The notes: a model not told the origin generated them from the sequence alone. 57,196 nt of DNA from Desulfovibrionaceae bacterium (GCA_015709205.1 JACCQO010000022.1:1-57196), one strand, 5' to 3'; positions 35,186 through 46,953 are shown, counted from the stretch's first letter. Translations and numbers: made by a program.

Positions 35186-37551
35186 GCCTCGGCCTCCCCT
35201 TCCCCGTCCCCGTCCTCGTCCGCGCCCTCGCGCACGCCCAGGGCCTCGCCCATCTCGGCCAGCCGCTCGGCCAGGTAGGTGTAGCGCTTCTTCACGGCCT
35301 GGTTGCGCACCGCGATGGACAGGGCCTTCTTGGTGCCCACCAGGACCACCAGCTGCTTGCCGCGCGTCACGGCCGTATAGATCAGGTTGCGCTGGAGCAT
35401 GATGAAGTGCTGGGTGAGCACGGGCACGACCACGGCCGGGTATTCCGAGCCCTGGGACTTGTGGATGGACACGGCGTAGGCCGGAGTCAGCTCGTCCAGC
35501 TCGTGGCTCTCGTAGGGCACGTCGCGCTCGTCGAAGCGCACCAGCAGTTCGCCCGCCTTCTCGTCCGCGTCCGCGATGCGGCCGATGTCGCCGTTGAAGA
35601 CGTCCTTGTCGTAGTTGTTGCGGATCTGCATGACCTTGTCGCCCACCCGCCAGGCCCTCGCGCCGCGCTGGATGGCGCGCCCGGCCGGGTTCAGCGCGGC
35701 CTGCAGCTGGACGTTGAGGTTCTGCGCGCCGACCACGCCCTTGTGCATGGGCGTGAGCACCTGCACGTCGTTCATGGGGTCCAGCCCGAAGCGCGCCGGG
35801 ATGCGCCGGGCCACCAGCTCCAGGATCATGGCCAGCACGTCGTCGGGGTCCTCGCGGCGCACGAAGTAGAAGTCCGTGAGCGGGCCGTCGGGGTTGTGCT
35901 CGATGTAGGGCACGCGGCCCTCGTTGATGGCGTGGGCGTTCATGATGATGGCCGATTCCTGGGCCTGGCGGAAGATCTCCGTGAGCCGCACCACGGGCAC
36001 GGCGCGGGAGGCGATGCAGTCGCCGAGCACGTTGCCCGGGCCCACGGAGGGCAACTGGTTGACGTCGCCCACGAGCAGCAGGGTCGCGCCCAGGGGCACG
36101 GCGCGCAGCAGGTGCTGCATGAGCGTCACGTCGATCATCGAGGCCTCGTCCACCACGAGCAGGTCGCAGTTCAGCGCCGAGTTCTCGCCCCTCTTGAAGC
36201 CGCCCTCGGTGGGGCTGAATTCCAGGAGGCGGTGCAGGGTCTTGGCCTCGTGGCCCGTGGCCTCGGCCATGCGCTTGGCTGCGCGGCCCGTGGGCGCGGC
36301 GAGCAGGATGCGCGCCTTCTTCTGCTCGAAGATGCGCAGGATGGCGTTGATGATCGTGGTCTTGCCCGTGCCCGGGCCGCCGGTGATGACCAGGACCTTG
36401 GAGCGCGCGGCCGCGGCCACGGCGGCCTGCTGGCGCTCGGAGAGCCGGATGCCCGTGCTCTCGTAGACCGACTTCACGGCCGCGGGCACGTCGATGCGCC
36501 CGGTGGACGCGGCCATGGAGAGCAGCGCGCCCAGCCGCGCGGCCACGTACTTTTCCGCCGCGTGCAGCCCGGCCAGATACACGGCCGTGCCCAGGCCGTA
36601 GTTCAGTTCCTCGATCACGGCCCAGCGCCGCTCGGCCACGGAGCGCACCGCCGCCTCCACCTGTTCGCGCTCAAGGCCCAGGATCTCCTGCGCGGCGGCC
36701 ACCAGTTCGGGCAGGGGCACATACACGTTGCCCTGGTCGCTGGACTGGCGCAGGGCGTAGATGATCCCGGCCTCGGCGCGCAGGTCGCTGTCGCGCGAGA
36801 ACCCGAGCTTCATGGCGATGGCGTCGGCCGTGAGAAAGCCGAAGCCGTGCACGTCCATGGCCAGACGGTAGGGATTTTCCGTGACCTTGCGCACGGCGTC
36901 GCGGCCGTAGTGGCTGACGATGCGCACGGCGTAGCCCGCGCCGATGTCGTAGGACTGCAGAAAGAGCATGGCCTCGCGGATTTCCGAGGTCTCGCGCCAG
37001 GACTCCGTGATCTGCTTGAGGCGCTTCCTGCCGATGCCCGGCACGGCCAGCAGCCGCTCCGGGTCCTCGTCGAGCACGCGGATGGTGTCCTCGCCGAAGA
37101 GGTCCACGATGCGCCCGGCGTAGAGCTTGCCGATGCCCTTGGTCAGGCTGGACTCCAGGAAGTTGCGGATGCCGTCGATGGTCGCGGGCGGCGCGTAGCC
37201 GCAGTCGTCGGCCTTGAACTGCGGGCCCCACTTGGGGTCCTGGACCCATTTGCCGCGCGCGGTCACGGCCAGGCCGGGGGCCGGGTCCACCAGCGCGCCC
37301 ACCAGGGTGGCCATGCCGCGCTCGCTCTTGCCGCGCACCTTGATCCGCAGCACGCAGAACCCGTTCTGGGGGTTGTGGTAGACCACGCGCTCGATCTCGC
37401 CGCGCAGCTCCTCGCGACCGTCGGGGAGTTCCGGGCCGTCGGGCAGGCCCGGCAGCCGGGGACGCGCGTCGGCCCCGGCCGGGCCGCCGTCCTCGGGATG
37501 CGCGCGTTCGGGCCGGGCGTGCGGGGCGTTTCTGGCGGGCCGTCCGGACAT
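35182..37551 (-). CDS. recD2: RecD2-type ATP-dependent DNA helicase (789 aa)
   Basis: SF1B 5'-3' helicase not associated with RecBC. The N-terminal OB-like region (GEIERVVYHNPQNGFCVLRIKV), the tandem helix-hairpin-helix region (FLESSLTKGIGKLYAGRIVDLFGEDTI, GIGRKRLKQITESW), Walker A VITGGPGTGKTTIINAIL, Walker B LLVVDEASMIDVTLMQHLL, GDVNQLPSVGPGNVL and VSIHKSQGSEYPAVVVPV are in order. No recB or recC is seen. It starts 3 bases after the aroC stop codon, in a tightly packed cluster. Confidence 0.95.
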   Translation of the reverse strand: MSGRPARNAPHARPERAHPEDGGPAGADARPRLPGLPDGPELPDGREELRGEIERVVYHNPQNGFCVLRIKVRGKSERGMATLVGALVDPAPGLAVTARGKWVQDPKWGPQFKADDCGYAPPATIDGIRNFLESSLTKGIGKLYAGRIVDLFGEDTIRVLDEDPERLLAVPGIGRKRLKQITESWRETSEIREAMLFLQSYDIGAGYAVRIVSHYGRDAVRKVTENPYRLAMDVHGFGFLTADAIAMKLGFSRDSDLRAEAGIIYALRQSSDQGNVYVPLPELVAAAQEILGLEREQVEAAVRSVAERRWAVIEELNYGLGTAVYLAGLHAAEKYVAARLGALLSMAASTGRIDVPAAVKSVYESTGIRLSERQQAAVAAAARSKVLVITGGPGTGKTTIINAILRIFEQKKARILLAAPTGRAAKRMAEATGHEAKTLHRLLEFSPTEGGFKRGENSALNCDLLVVDEASMIDVTLMQHLLRAVPLGATLLLVGDVNQLPSVGPGNVLGDCIASRAVPVVRLTEIFRQAQESAIIMNAHAINEGRVPYIEHNPDGPLTDFYFVRREDPDDVLAMILELVARRIPARFGLDPMNDVQVLTPMHKGVVGAQNLNVQLQAALNPAGRAIQRGARAWRVGDKVMQIRNNYDKDVFNGDIGRIADADEKAGELLVRFDERDVPYESHELDELTPAYAVSIHKSQGSEYPAVVVPVLTQHFIMLQRNLIYTAVTRGKQLVVLVGTKKALSIAVRNQAVKKRYTYLAERLAEMGEALGVREGADEDGDGEGEAEA

Positions 37552-37554
37552 GGC

Positions 37555-38610
37555 CTACCCCGGCATCCTGCGCTGCAGGAGCCAAAAATCGGCCAGGGTC
37601 AGCAGGACCATGGCCCCGAGCACGGGCACGATGCGCGGAATGGCGCTCACGTCGTGCCGCCCGCCCACGGAAAGATCCACGGGCTCGCCCGCCGCGTTCA
37701 CGGTCTTCTGCACCGTGGCGATGGAGGGAATGGGCTTGACCGAGGCGCGCACGACCACGGGCTGGCCCGAGGACACGCCGCCGAGGATGCCGCCCGCGTT
37801 GTTGGAGGCGAAGCGGTCCGGCAGGATGGGGTCGTTGTTCGCGGCCCCGGTCAGTCGCGCGGCCGCAACGCCCGCGCCGATCTCCACGGCCTTGACCGCG
37901 CCCACGCCCATGCAGGCGTAGGCGAGGCGCGCGTCGAGCTTGTCGAAGACCGGCTCGCCCAGCCCGGCGGGCACGCCGAGGGCCTCCACCTGGACCACGC
38001 CGCCGATGGAGTCGCCCCGGGACTTGACCTCCTTGACGCGCTCCTCCCAGGCCGCGACCACGCCCGGATCCGGCGCGAAGAAGGGCCGGTCGGCCGCGCC
38101 CTCGGGGTCCAGGATCTCCGCGCGCACGCCGCCGAGCTCCACGGTGTAGGCGCGCACGCGCACGCCCACGGCCGCAAGCATCTGCCGGGCCACGGCCCCT
38201 CCGGCCACGCGGCTCACGGTCTCGCGGCCCGAGGCGCGTCCGCCGCCGCGGTAATCGCGCACCCCGTACTTGGCCTGGTAGGTGATGTCCGCGTGCCCGG
38301 GGCGGAAGACGTCCCTGATCTTGGAATAATCGCGCGAGCGCTGGTCCTCGTTGGCGATGTGGAAGCCGATGGGCGTCCCCGTGGTCAGCCCCTCGAACAC
38401 GCCGGAGAGCAGGTGCACGGTGTCCGACTCCTTGCGCGCCGTGGCCGCGATGCCCTGGCCGGGCCTGCGCTTGTCCAGCTCGGCCTGGATCAGGGCCTCG
38501 GTCAGGGGAACCCCGGCCGGGCAGCCGTCCACCACGCCGCCCAACCCCGGGCCGTGCGACTCGCCGTAGGTCGTGAGCTTGAAGATCGTGCCGAAGGTGT
38601 TGCCGCTCAT
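37555..38610 (-). CDS. aroC: Chorismate synthase (351 aa)
   Basis: Converts EPSP to chorismate using reduced [31 protein letters not shown] is signature 1, RRPGQ and [19 protein letters not shown] follow, then [25 protein letters not shown], and the [28 protein letters not shown] signature. Length is standard. It overlaps aroK by 4 bases. Confidence 0.97.
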   Translation of the reverse strand: MSGNTFGTIFKLTTYGESHGPGLGGVVDGCPAGVPLTEALIQAELDKRRPGQGIAATARKESDTVHLLSGVFEGLTTGTPIGFHIANEDQRSRDYSKIRDVFRPGHADITYQAKYGVRDYRGGGRASGRETVSRVAGGAVARQMLAAVGVRVRAYTVELGGVRAEILDPEGAADRPFFAPDPGVVAAWEERVKEVKSRGDSIGGVVQVEALGVPAGLGEPVFDKLDARLAYACMGVGAVKAVEIGAGVAAARLTGAANNDPILPDRFASNNAGGILGGVSSGQPVVVRASVKPIPSIATVQKTVNAAGEPVDLSVGGRHDVSAIPRIVPVLGAMVLLTLADFWLLQRRMPG

Positions 38611-39254
38611 GAACGCTCCGCGCCGCCCGGTGCGGGCAGCAGGTCGAGAATGGTTCGTACGATGGTTTCCGGCGCGGCCGCGGCGTCCAGCACGTGGTGC
38701 GCCGCGTCCCGGTACAGGGACTCGCGCTCCGCGAGCACCGCGCGCGTCTCGGCCAGCGCGGCCGCCGCCGCGTCGCCGGGCGCGCCGGGTGTGCCGGACG
38801 CGCCGGGTGTGCCGGACACGCCGGGTGTGACGGACGCGCCGGTCGCGCCGGGCAGGGCCGGACGCTGGCCCGGCAGGGGGTCGGCCGCCAGCCGCGCGGC
38901 CAGGATTTCGGGCTCGGCCCGCAGGTAGAAGACCGTGCCCGTGGCGCGCATCAGCGCGCGGTTGGCCGCGTCCAGGACCATGCCGCCACCCGTGGCCGCC
39001 ACCAGGTTTTCGCGCTCGGCGCAGGCCACCAGGGCCTCGGACTCGCGGGCGCGGAACGCCTCCCAGCCCTCGGCGGCCACGATGGCCGCGATGTCGCGCC
39101 CGGCGCGCGCCACCACCAGGGCGTCCGTGTCCGCGAAGTCCGCGCCGCGCCGCTGGGCCAGGAGCCGCCCCACCGTGGTCTTGCCGCTGGCGCGCGCGCC
39201 CACCAGCCAGATGCGGCCCGCGTGGGCCTGCGCGGGCGCGCTCCCGGCGCTCAT
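38607..39254 (-). CDS. aroK: Shikimate kinase with repeat insert (215 aa)
   Basis: Phosphorylates shikimate. Walker A is GARASGKTT (19-27), shikimate-binding DTD at 42-44, ESE-region FRARESEAL, and ATGGGMV. The lid has GQRPAL (130-135). Directly after it comes a 25-residue Gly/Ser/Thr/Pro insert (136-161) made of an 18-base tandem repeat, after which [19 protein letters not shown] resumes the fold. E. coli AroK is 173 residues; the insert and a 12-residue N-terminal lead explain the difference. It overlaps both aroC and the upstream gene by 4 bases. Confidence 0.93.
   Translation of the reverse strand: MSAGSAPAQAHAGRIWLVGARASGKTTVGRLLAQRRGADFADTDALVVARAGRDIAAIVAAEGWEAFRARESEALVACAERENLVAATGGGMVLDAANRALMRATGTVFYLRAEPEILAARLAADPLPGQRPALPGATGASVTPGVSGTPGASGTPGAPGDAAAAALAETRAVLAERESLYRDAAHHVLDAAAAPETIVRTILDLLPAPGGAERS
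38781..38834. repeat. In-frame 18-base tandem repeat in aroK
   Basis: Units CGCGCCGGGTGTGCCGGA at 38781-38798 and 38799-38816 are identical; a third at 38817-38834 differs at two positions, and a partial fourth follows. They encode the S-G-T-P-G-x hexapeptides in the AroK lid. Confidence 0.9.
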
Positions 39255-39742
39255 GCGCCGTTGCCCTCCGGCGGACGCGGACCCTCGACCGTGCGCGCCA
39301 GGATGCGCGCGAAATGGCGCACCACGGCGTCCACGTCGCGCAAGACCTCGCGCGCGCCGTCGCCGGCCTCCAAAATGAAGAGACCGTCCGTGAGCGAGGC
39401 GGGGGCCTCCAGGTCGATCTGCGCGGGCTCGAAGCGCAGCTTCCAGGCCGACTGCCCCACGCGCGCAAATATTTCGCCCTCGTCCTCCTCGAATTCGAAG
39501 GCCGCGGGGTCGTCCAGCTCGGCGCGCATCTCGGCGAAGGCCGCGAGCACCGGGCCGAGCTGTTTGGCCGAGAGCTCGCGCACGCGGCGCGCGCCTTCGG
39601 CCGCGCTGGCGCGCAGGGCGCGTTCGCGCTCCATCTCCTCACGCAGCACGGTGCGCGGCGAGCCTTCGCGCCGCGCCCAGCGACGGCCCAGGCGAAAGAC
39701 CAGATAGACGAAGAGAACGCCCAGGATCAGGTTGACGTACAT
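39251..39742 (-). CDS. Membrane-anchored hypothetical protein (163 aa)
   Basis: Family not recognised. One N-terminal membrane helix ([18 protein letters not shown]), then a charged helix rich in Arg and Glu ([41 protein letters not shown]), then a mixed C-terminal domain ([34 protein letters not shown]). ATG 39742 has CGGAG upstream. It is first in the aroK-aroC-recD2 chain, overlapping aroK by 4 bases. Its topology puts the body in the cytoplasm or periplasm; the sequence does not decide this. Confidence 0.72.
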   Translation of the reverse strand: MYVNLILGVLFVYLVFRLGRRWARREGSPRTVLREEMERERALRASAAEGARRVRELSAKQLGPVLAAFAEMRAELDDPAAFEFEEDEGEIFARVGQSAWKLRFEPAQIDLEAPASLTDGLFILEAGDGAREVLRDVDAVVRHFARILARTVEGPRPPEGNGA

Positions 39743-39755
39743 GCTCGGCTCCGAA

Positions 39756-39807
39756 ATCGCGCCGCAGGATCGCGCCGCACAATCGCGTTGCAGGATCACG
39801 CCGCGCG
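39756..39807. repeat. Four 13-base tandem repeats upstream of the aro cluster
   Basis: ATCGCGCCGCAGG, ATCGCGCCGCACA, ATCGCGTTGCAGG and ATCACGCCGCGCG follow each other with a 13-base period. They lie just upstream, on the minus strand, of the gene starting at 39742. They could be operator iterons or a decayed coding repeat. Confidence 0.75.
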
Positions 39808-39972
39808 GCGGGCATGCGCCGTAGGCGCGCGGGCGCGCCGTGGGGTGCGGCAATGCGCCCAAGATGCGGCCTGACGGGCGCGCGTGTCAAGGAACTCCGG
39901 CAATCCGGCCCTCTTCGCGCAATTTTGGAGGCGGCGAGGCGGCCCTTCCGCGGGGTTTTCGAACGCGAACGT

Positions 39973-39999
39973 TAACTTTCGGGATTCGCGCGCCGATAA
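39973..39999 (+). promoter_or_regulatory. FliA (sigma-28) promoter of flagellin 1
   Basis: TAAC (39973-39976), 15-base spacer, perfect GCCGATAA (39992-39999). The 5' leader to the GTG start at 40136 is about 130 bases. Confidence 0.9.
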
Positions 40000-40135
40000 G
40001 CCTTACGGGTGGAATGGAAGCGCCGCCCACCCATCGGGCCAAGGGGCAGGAACGCCCCGGGTCCGACCGGCCGCGCCGCCGGTGCGGCACGGTGCGGCCG
40101 ACGATCCGCAGAGCCGACGTTTCAGGGAGGAAACC

Positions 40136-41029
40136 GTGGCGCTGTACATCAACCACAACCTCATGGCCGTGAACGCGTCGCGGAACCTTTCCTCCGCGTT
40201 CTCGGCCCTGTCGCTGTCCACGCGCAAGCTCTCCTCGGGCCTGCGCATCACGACGGCGGCCGACGACGCGGCCGGCTTGGCCATCCGCGAGTTGATGCGC
40301 TCGGACATCGCCACCCTGAACCAGGGCATCCGCAACATCAACGACGCCATCTCCCTGATCCAGACCGCCGACGGCGCGGCCCAGGTCATCGACGAAAAGC
40401 TCATCCGCATGAAGGAGCTGGCCGAGCAGGCCGCCACCGGCACCTACAATTCGGACCAGCGGCTGATGATCGACTCCGAGTACCAGGCCATGGCCTCGGA
40501 GATCACACGCATCGCCAACGCCACGGACTTCAACGGCATCCACCTGCTCAACGGCAATCTTTCCGGCGAGAATTCCGACCACGACGGGTCCGGCGTACAG
40601 GCCACCGGGCCGCTCAAGGTCCACTTCGGCACGGGCAACGACAGCGCCGAGGACTACTACTACATCGCCATCGGCACGGCCACGGCCTCGGCCCTGGGCG
40701 TGGGCAACCAGTCCGCCGCGGGCGCGGGCTTCTCCATCTCCACCCAGCAGGGCGCGCAGCAGGCCCTGGTGGCGCTTACCGAGGCGATCATCTCCAAGGA
40801 CAAGATCCGCGCCAACCTCGGCTCGCTGCAGAACCGGCTCTACGCCGTGACCAACCAGTCGATCATGGTAGAGAACCTCCAGGCCTCGGAATCGCGCATC
40901 TCGGACCTGGACATCGCCCAGGAGATGACGCTGTTCATCCGCAACCAGATCCTCGCCCAATCCGCGGTGGCCATGCTCGCCCAGGCCAATTCGCTGCCGC
41001 GCCTGGCCATGCAGCTTTTGGGCGGCTAG
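40136..41029 (+). CDS. Flagellin 1, divergent (297 aa)
   Basis: Secreted filament subunit. N-terminal D0/D1 ALYINHNLMAVNASRNLSSAFSALSLSTRKLSSGLRI and C-terminal MLAQANSLPRLAMQLLGG are conserved; the variable D2-D3 region is short (about 150-200). The usual C-terminal D1 helix NLQAQAENLQAAESRISDVD is altered here to NQSIMVENLQASESRISDLD, with SIM replacing the otherwise strict NLQ-type heptad. It starts at GTG 40136 after GGGAGGAAA. It has its own sigma-28 promoter and is about 10 kb from flagellin 2. Confidence 0.96.
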   Translation: MALYINHNLMAVNASRNLSSAFSALSLSTRKLSSGLRITTAADDAAGLAIRELMRSDIATLNQGIRNINDAISLIQTADGAAQVIDEKLIRMKELAEQAATGTYNSDQRLMIDSEYQAMASEITRIANATDFNGIHLLNGNLSGENSDHDGSGVQATGPLKVHFGTGNDSAEDYYYIAIGTATASALGVGNQSAAGAGFSISTQQGAQQALVALTEAIISKDKIRANLGSLQNRLYAVTNQSIMVENLQASESRISDLDIAQEMTLFIRNQILAQSAVAMLAQANSLPRLAMQLLGG

Positions 41030-41057
41030 CCGCGCGTTGGTCCTCCTCATGCGCGGC

Positions 41058-41086
41058 GGCCCGGCGGTCCTGTGGACCGCCGGGCC
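41058..41086. terminator. Hairpin between flagellin 1 and the AraC gene
   Basis: A 13-bp perfect stem (41058-41070 / 41074-41086) with a TGT loop, in the convergent gap. No T-run follows on either side, so termination strength is uncertain. Confidence 0.55.
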
Positions 41087-41126
41087 GTTCGCATCGGGGA
41101 AAGGGGAAAAAGGCCTGGCGCGGGGA

Positions 41127-42038
41127 TCAGGCCAGGCGGATATGGATTTCCGTAAGCAGTTCTTCGGGCGGCGTCGTTTCCGGGTCGTTGAGGTAGAATT
41201 CGCGCGAGGCCTCCTCAACGGCGGTGCGGCCGGACTGCGGCAGCCACTGGCCGAACAGGGCCTCGTAGCACCCGTAGAGCCCCTCGTAGGGCCCCTTGTG
41301 CAGGGTCACGGCGAACTCGCCGCCAGGCAGGTCGCGCAGGCACAGCCCCTGGGCCCGGGCCGCCTCGTCCAGCTCCACGTCCGGCCCCACGACCAGGCAG
41401 GCGTCGTAGCGGATCTTTTCCGGCGGGGTCACGGCCGGATCGTCGTAGCACATCCCGAGCACCGCCATGCCGGGATGCAGCAGTCCCTTGGGCCCGGCCC
41501 AGCCGCAGAGAACGCCCCAGGCCTTGCCGCACTCCATGTACGACCCCACGTGGCGCACGCAGAGCACACGCAGGGGACCTTCCTTCCTGATGCTCACGTC
41601 CATCGCGCAAATCCTCCTTCGGGCCTGGCCGTCCTCCTCGGAAAACGGCCCCCCGGGCGCATTCGCGCCCTCCTGGTAGTGAATGCCGGAGGGGGACGGC
41701 GGCCACGGCCTTCCGGGCGCGGCCCGAAATTCCGAGGGCGGCAGGCCGAACATGGCCTTGAAGGCCCGGGAAAAGGTGTCCGGCGTCTCGTACCCGGCCT
41801 CGAAGCACAACTCCGTGACCGAGCGGCCGGTGTAGAGCAGCCGCTGGGCCGCGCGCTCCAGCCGCAGCCTGCGCACGTGCTCCTTGACGCCCTCGCCGAG
41901 CATGCCCTTGAAGACGCGATGGAAGTGGGACATGGAAAAACAGGCCAGCGCGGCCAGGTCCTCCAAGGCCAGTTCCTCGTCCAGGTGATCCTGGATGTGG
42001 TCGAGCACGCGCCGGATGCGCTGCGCATAGTCGTTCAC
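41127..42038 (-). CDS. AraC-family regulator with GyrI-like effector domain (303 aa)
   Basis: The DNA-binding domain is N-terminal (residues about 8-105: IQDHLDEELALEDLAALACFSMSHFHRVFK and FCFEAG-type second helix-turn-helix TELCFEAGYETPDTFSRAFKAMFG), as in Rob and SoxS-like small-domain regulators. A Pro-rich linker then leads into a GyrI-like small-molecule-binding domain (about 150-303: VLCVRHVGSYMECGKAWGVL, GEFAVTLHKGPYEGLYGCYEALFGQWLPQSG). GTG 42038 follows GGAGGAGGAAG. It sits downstream of uvrA on the same strand, which hints at a stress or efflux role (inference). Confidence 0.92.
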   Translation of the reverse strand: MNDYAQRIRRVLDHIQDHLDEELALEDLAALACFSMSHFHRVFKGMLGEGVKEHVRRLRLERAAQRLLYTGRSVTELCFEAGYETPDTFSRAFKAMFGLPPSEFRAAPGRPWPPSPSGIHYQEGANAPGGPFSEEDGQARRRICAMDVSIRKEGPLRVLCVRHVGSYMECGKAWGVLCGWAGPKGLLHPGMAVLGMCYDDPAVTPPEKIRYDACLVVGPDVELDEAARAQGLCLRDLPGGEFAVTLHKGPYEGLYGCYEALFGQWLPQSGRTAVEEASREFYLNDPETTPPEELLTEIHIRLA

Positions 42039-42156
42039 GGCCGTCTTCCTCCTCCGTGGTCGGAGACCACCTTAGCGGCGGCGGCAACGGCCCGCCCGAC
42101 ATTTTCTCTCAACTTCGCCCCGTTCCGGATGCTCCGACCGCTTCCGGCCGCCCGGC

Positions 42157-44949
<2,793 letters not shown>

Positions 44950-45117
44950 GCTGCTCTCGTGCTGCTGGGGGTGCCGAAAAGGGGAGTTGGGAATGATTCC
45001 TGTCGGCACAGAGTAACCACGCCGGAAAGGGTGTCAATGCGCGGATATTCGGTTAAGGAAGAACGCGCGTTGGAAAAACGGTCGCCTGCGGCCACAACCC
45101 GTTCCGGGAGCGATTCA

Positions 45118-45363
45118 ATGAAAAAGCTTCTCTTCGTCGCGTACAGCGTGTTCGTCCTGCTGGTGGGTTTTTCCCTGGCCTCCATGGCCGGCGGGGGCAT
45201 AGCCCCGGCCGATTCCTCCTACAGCGGCCGGGCGAACGCCTTCGGCGTATCGGCCGGCCTATCCATCAGATCCGCCAAGGAAGTCGAGATAATGGTCTAC
45301 CAGCCCGGCGTCATATCCAGTATCACCCACAGCAAAAACATCGCGCACATCTATTTGAAATGA
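45118..45363 (+). CDS. Small secreted protein (81 aa)
   Basis: A clear Sec signal peptide (KKLLFVAYSVFVLLVGFSLASMAGG) is followed by 55 residues without cysteine (APADSSYSGRANAFGVSAGL, EIMVYQPGVISSITHSKN). Ribosome site GGGAG before ATG 45118. It converges with the YkgJ gene with a 12-base gap. Shorter than, and without the Asn-Asn-Ser motif of, the secreted family at 46491 onwards, so I do not include it there. Family unknown. Confidence 0.6.
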   Translation: MKKLLFVAYSVFVLLVGFSLASMAGGGIAPADSSYSGRANAFGVSAGLSIRSAKEVEIMVYQPGVISSITHSKNIAHIYLK

Positions 45364-45375
45364 CGCGCGACGCGG

Positions 45376-45978
45376 CTATTCTCCGTTGTGCCCCTCGTAG
45401 CAGACCCCGCCGCGTTCGCGCAGGTTGGTCACGTCGGCCTCCACGATGAAGCGGAAGGCGCAGACGTCCATGACCTCGAGGTAGAGGTGGTCGCCGGGGA
45501 TGGGGAACAGCAGGCAGGCCAGGGGATAGTTGGGAGCGCGCCAGCGCGAGCAGCGATCGGCCGCGTCCAGAAAACGGCAGCGCACGCGCACCACGGGCGA
45601 CCCCGCGCCCCGGTCGGCGAAGCCCTCCAGGTATTCGGAATAGTCGCCGTGCAGGCAGATCATGGCGCAGCAGGCCGCGCGGCAGCGCTCGGTGTCGCAC
45701 GCGCCCGTGCGCCGCAGCACGTATTCGCGGTCGGCCCGGCGCACCAGGAAGAGGTCGTCGGCCATGAGTTCCAGCATTTCGGCGTCGCGCAGGAAGTCGC
45801 GGTCGGCCGGGCTCCCGGCGAGCGCCCGCGCCGGTGCGGGGCCCGAGATCCGGACGGCCGAATCGGCCGGGGCAGAGGTGGCGGAGGCCTGGGGCGACGC
45901 CACGGCGGCCGCCGAGGCAACGTCCGGCGCGACGGTGCCGGAGGCGACGCGGTGCTTGCGGGTGATGGTGACCTTCAT
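45376..45978 (-). CDS. YkgJ-type cysteine-cluster protein (200 aa)
   Basis: Carries a cysteine set (CDTERCRAACCAMICLH, CRFLDAADRCSRW, YPLACLLFP, DVCAFRF) of the kind predicted to bind metal or Fe-S in YkgJ-like proteins. The N-terminal 65 residues are a low-complexity Ala/Ser/Pro leader (ASAAAVASPQASATSAPADS) without a signal peptide. ATG 45978 has AAGGGCG. Function unknown. Confidence 0.75.
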   Translation of the reverse strand: MKVTITRKHRVASGTVAPDVASAAAVASPQASATSAPADSAVRISGPAPARALAGSPADRDFLRDAEMLELMADDLFLVRRADREYVLRRTGACDTERCRAACCAMICLHGDYSEYLEGFADRGAGSPVVRVRCRFLDAADRCSRWRAPNYPLACLLFPIPGDHLYLEVMDVCAFRFIVEADVTNLRERGGVCYEGHNGE

Positions 45979-46182
45979 GCGCCCTTGTCCTCCCCGGGGC
46001 AGGCCGCGTCAAGCGTTGCCCGGCGAGGGCGCCGACGCCCATCGGGGGCCGGGAGCGCACCGCCGCCAACGGCGGTCGGGCCGCCCGGCCGTGCCGCGGG
46101 GCGCGCCCTCCGATCACGTCTTCCGCTCGCCTCCGGTCCGCCGTCTTCCGGCAAAGGCAGGCGCAACTCGTCCGCGTCGTTG

Positions 46183-46211
46183 TTGACTTCGGCCCGGCCT
46201 TGACCTAGAAA
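46183..46211 (+). promoter_or_regulatory. tRNA-Leu promoter
   Basis: -35 TTGACT (46183-46188), 17-base spacer, -10 TAGAAA (46206-46211). It lies 12 bases upstream of the mature tRNA 5' end. Confidence 0.7.
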
Positions 46212-46222
46212 CGGCAAACCGT

Positions 46223-46309
46223 GCCGGGGTGGTGAAATTGGTAGACGCGCTGGACTCAAAATCCAGTGGCCGCGAGGCCGTGCGGGTTCGATTCCCGCCC
46301 CCGGTACCA
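46223..46309 (+). tRNA. tRNA-Leu (anticodon CAA), CCA encoded
   Basis: An 87-base class II tRNA: acceptor GCCGGGG pairs with CCCCGGT, anticodon stem CTGGA-TCCAG with loop CTCAAAA (anticodon CAA), a long variable arm (TGGCCGCGAGGCCGTG), T arm GCGGGTTCGATTCCCGC and 3' ACCA. All arms are intact. It is followed by a strong terminator and marks the left edge of the low-GC segment. Confidence 0.97.
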
Positions 46310-46343
46310 TATGACAATCCCGGCCATGCTTTGGCCGAGCACA

Positions 46344-46371
46344 AGCCCTGTCGCGCGACAGGGCTTTTTTT
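46344..46371 (+). terminator. tRNA-Leu terminator
   Basis: Palindromic stem AAGCCCTGTCGC-GCGACAGGGCTT (46344-46367) followed by a T-run. Confidence 0.9.
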
Positions 46372-46402
46372 CTGCCGAAAGGGTTTCGCATGCAGCTGGA
46401 TT

Positions 46403-46429
46403 TTGATAAGGCCATCATCATGTTATGAT
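46403..46429 (+). promoter_or_regulatory. Possible promoter of secreted protein 1
   Basis: TTGATA (46403-46408), 15-base spacer, extended -10 TGTTATGAT (TATGAT 46424-46429). It lies 62 bases before the start codon. The spacer is short, compensated by the TGn element. Confidence 0.4.
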
Positions 46430-46490
46430 ATTTTACATATGACGCGAACTTCTTGGCGAGCCTGGAATCCCCATCCTCAAGGAGAAGACC

Positions 46491-46850
46491 ATGAACCGAC
46501 TCTTGCACCTGGCACTCGCTCTCGCCGCCCTGCTGCTCCTGTCCGTTGCGCCCGCCGCCGCAGGAAGCGCCAGCCCCCCGCACATTCAGTATGAATTCAG
46601 AAACAACTCAAAAATACCGGCAAGCTTGCACGGGATGTCCGGGAGCTATATTGTGCCGATATGCACAACGTATGCAAAGAGCACATGCGGCGAGAATCTC
46701 ACTGATAAATACTCGCGCTTCGTTGTCCAAACCCAGAACAGCGAATACAAAATGGAGACGTTGTGCACACTGGATGTCTCTAATGGCAAAAATAAAAGAG
46801 TATACGTCATACTCTTCTCGGATATGCATTGCACCATTACCACCGAGTAA
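46491..46850 (+). CDS. Secreted four-cysteine protein 1 (119 aa)
   Basis: Sec signal peptide (NRLLHLALALAALLLLSVAPAAAG, cleavage near 25). Mature protein begins with an Asn-Asn-Ser strand motif (QYEFRNNSKIPASL) and has four cysteines at 58, 66, 92 and 114, in the same spacing as the proteins at 48615 and 49254. The C terminus (CTLDVSN...CTITTE) is predicted to be beta. No known family recognised. AAGGAG ribosome site within a leader conserved with its paralogs. It lies between the intact tRNA-Leu and a broken tRNA-Leu copy. Confidence 0.8.
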   Translation: MNRLLHLALALAALLLLSVAPAAAGSASPPHIQYEFRNNSKIPASLHGMSGSYIVPICTTYAKSTCGENLTDKYSRFVVQTQNSEYKMETLCTLDVSNGKNKRVYVILFSDMHCTITTE

Positions 46851-46884
46851 CGCAGCCGTTGGAAGGTTGCTGATTCTGGCCGGA

Positions 46885-46950
46885 ACGCGCTGGACTCAAA
46901 ATCCAGTGGCCGCGAGGCCGTGCGAGGCCGATTTCCGCCCCGGAACCAGT
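46885..46950 (+). pseudogene. Broken tRNA-Leu copy
   Basis: Positions 46885-46924 are identical over 40 bases to 46245-46284 of the intact tRNA-Leu (anticodon arm and variable arm). The D arm is deleted and the T arm has mutated, ending GGAACCA. It cannot fold as a tRNA. A terminator follows, copying the tRNA-plus-terminator layout. Confidence 0.9.
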
Positions 46951-46953
46951 AAG

